From Lachnospiraceae bacterium UBA3645 (GTDB lineage Bacteria > Bacillota > Clostridia > Lachnospirales > Lachnospiraceae), in contig DFKM01000062.1 of the NCBI GenBank assembly GCA_002373555.1, positions 1 through 5,833 of the forward strand: DNA of 5,833 nucleotides. The letters run 5' to 3'. Made by a program: the position numbers and the translations under genes. Positions 5,218 through 5,833 of the stretch are shown in pieces. Within the stretch, counting starts at the first letter, position 1, and each line of letters opens with the position of its first letter. A model generated the notes under the pieces. That model did no database searches, had not been told where the DNA came from, and saw nothing but the letters and a program-made list of their open reading frames with translations.

Positions 5218-5833
5218 TCATCTGCCTGCGATGCCGAGCGGCAGCTCCAGATGATTGGCTTCCAGCAATTCTTTGTTTCGCAGCACATCCTCCGCCGGCC
5301 CATCCGCAGCGATCCTGCCATCCGAAAGCAGGATCACCCGGCTGCAGGTATCCAGGATCATATCCAGATCATGCGATGTGATGATCTTCGTCTGGGAAAG
5401 GCTGTTGATCGTATTGATCACGATCCGCCGATTGTAAGGATCCAGTGAAGCGGTCGGCTCATCCATCAGAATCACATCCGGCTGCATCGCAAGGATCACG
5501 GCGATGGCAGCCATCTTTTTTTCTCCGCCGGAAAGCTTGTGGTTATGCCGGTGCTTCAGGTCTGTCAGGTTCAGCTTCGCAAGCACTTCCTCCGCCATCC
5601 GGTCCGCTTCCTCCCGGCCCATTCCGTAGTTCATCGGCCCGAAAATGAGATCCTCATACACGGTCGGCATGAACATCTGGTCATCCGAATCCTGCAGAAC
5701 AAAGCCCAGCTTCCGGCGGATCTCCGCCAGATTGCTCCGGCTCATTTCCACGCCGTCGATCCGGATCTCCCCGCTGCCGGAGAGCAGACCCAGCAACAGC
5801 TTCATAACCGTCGATTTTCCGGCGCCGTTCGCG
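5218..5833 (-). CDS. cbiO: ECF-type ABC transporter ATP-binding protein (CbiO/NikO-like), N-terminus outside the window
   Basis: The frame stays open to the right edge: 204 residues plus stop are visible and about 30 to 40 N-terminal residues are missing. The first visible codons read ANGAGKST, the Walker A loop, so the ATG at 5805 is internal. Counting from that first codon, the Q-loop glutamine is at 47 (VLQDSDDQMF), the ABC signature LSGGE at 100-104, Walker B VILMDE at 120-125, the D-loop SLD at 129-131 and the switch histidine at 154 (TSHD). The FGPMNYGMG stretch and the C-terminal ADGPAEDVLRNKELLEANHLELP tail resemble cobalt/nickel transporter ATPases CbiO/NikO, which power uptake through an ECF complex (CbiMQO type) on the cytoplasmic membrane face. 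All catalytic motifs are intact. The symbol is tentative because vitamin-type ECF ATPases are close relatives; the membrane partners would lie to the right, upstream in transcription. Confidence 0.9.
   Translation of the reverse strand, partial: ANGAGKSTVMKLLLGLLSGSGEIRIDGVEMSRSNLAEIRRKLGFVLQDSDDQMFMPTVYEDLIFGPMNYGMGREEADRMAEEVLAKLNLTDLKHRHNHKLSGGEKKMAAIAVILAMQPDVILMDEPTASLDPYNRRIVINTINSLSQTKIITSHDLDMILDTCSRVILLSDGRIAADGPAEDVLRNKELLEANHLELPLGIAGR

Noticed and set aside
5211..5229. Inverted repeat over the ATPase stop codon as a terminator
   Set aside because: Only a 7-base stem with no T-run on the minus strand; the structure at 5059-5091 is a much better terminator.

Overview
The window looks like chromosomal DNA from a Bacillota bacterium of moderate to high GC, probably a gut-type Clostridia or Erysipelotrichia member. 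The basis is strong AAGGAGG-type ribosome binding sites before almost every gene, compact operons, sigma-A-like promoters and an alpha-galactosidase N-terminus of the Firmicutes GH36 type. No species can be named from the sequence alone.

Layout. (1) 1-139, minus: the first 46 codons of a GH36-type alpha-galactosidase, with its own extended -10 promoter and a LacI-type palindrome just downstream of that promoter. (2) 235-1107, minus: a LysR-family regulator. (3) 1108-1326: a divergent control region. A perfect 8-5-8 dyad (1183-1203) containing T-N11-A fills the -35/-10 spacer of the lysR promoter and is centred about 65 bases before the predicted start of the rightward operon, the textbook LysR layout of autorepression plus activation. 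(4) 1327-4713, plus: four tightly spaced genes in the order cupin-like protein A, Gfo/Idh/MocA oxidoreductase, sugar epimerase/isomerase TIM barrel, cupin-like protein B, closed by a strong intrinsic terminator at 4719-4753. (5) 4754-4927, plus: the 5'-truncated C-terminal remnant of an AEC-family transporter. (6) 4928-5217: no gene, but a bidirectional terminator at 5059-5091. (7) 5218-5833, minus: most of a CbiO/NikO-like ECF transporter ATPase running off the right edge.

How the genes may work together. The point of most interest is the four-gene LysR-controlled operon. Its first and last genes are full-length paralogues that keep the same six His/Glu residues and look like metal-binding cupins. 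They bracket an NAD(P)-type sugar or glycoside oxidoreductase and an epimerase whose metal-ligand spacing matches ketose 3-epimerases. I infer a catabolic module acting on an uncommon sugar, sugar acid or glycoside through an oxidised (keto) intermediate. The general logic resembles the oxidoreductase plus TIM-barrel systems known for C-glycoside cleavage and 3-keto-glycoside pathways. The two cupin-like proteins have no function I can assign, and the substrate is unknown.
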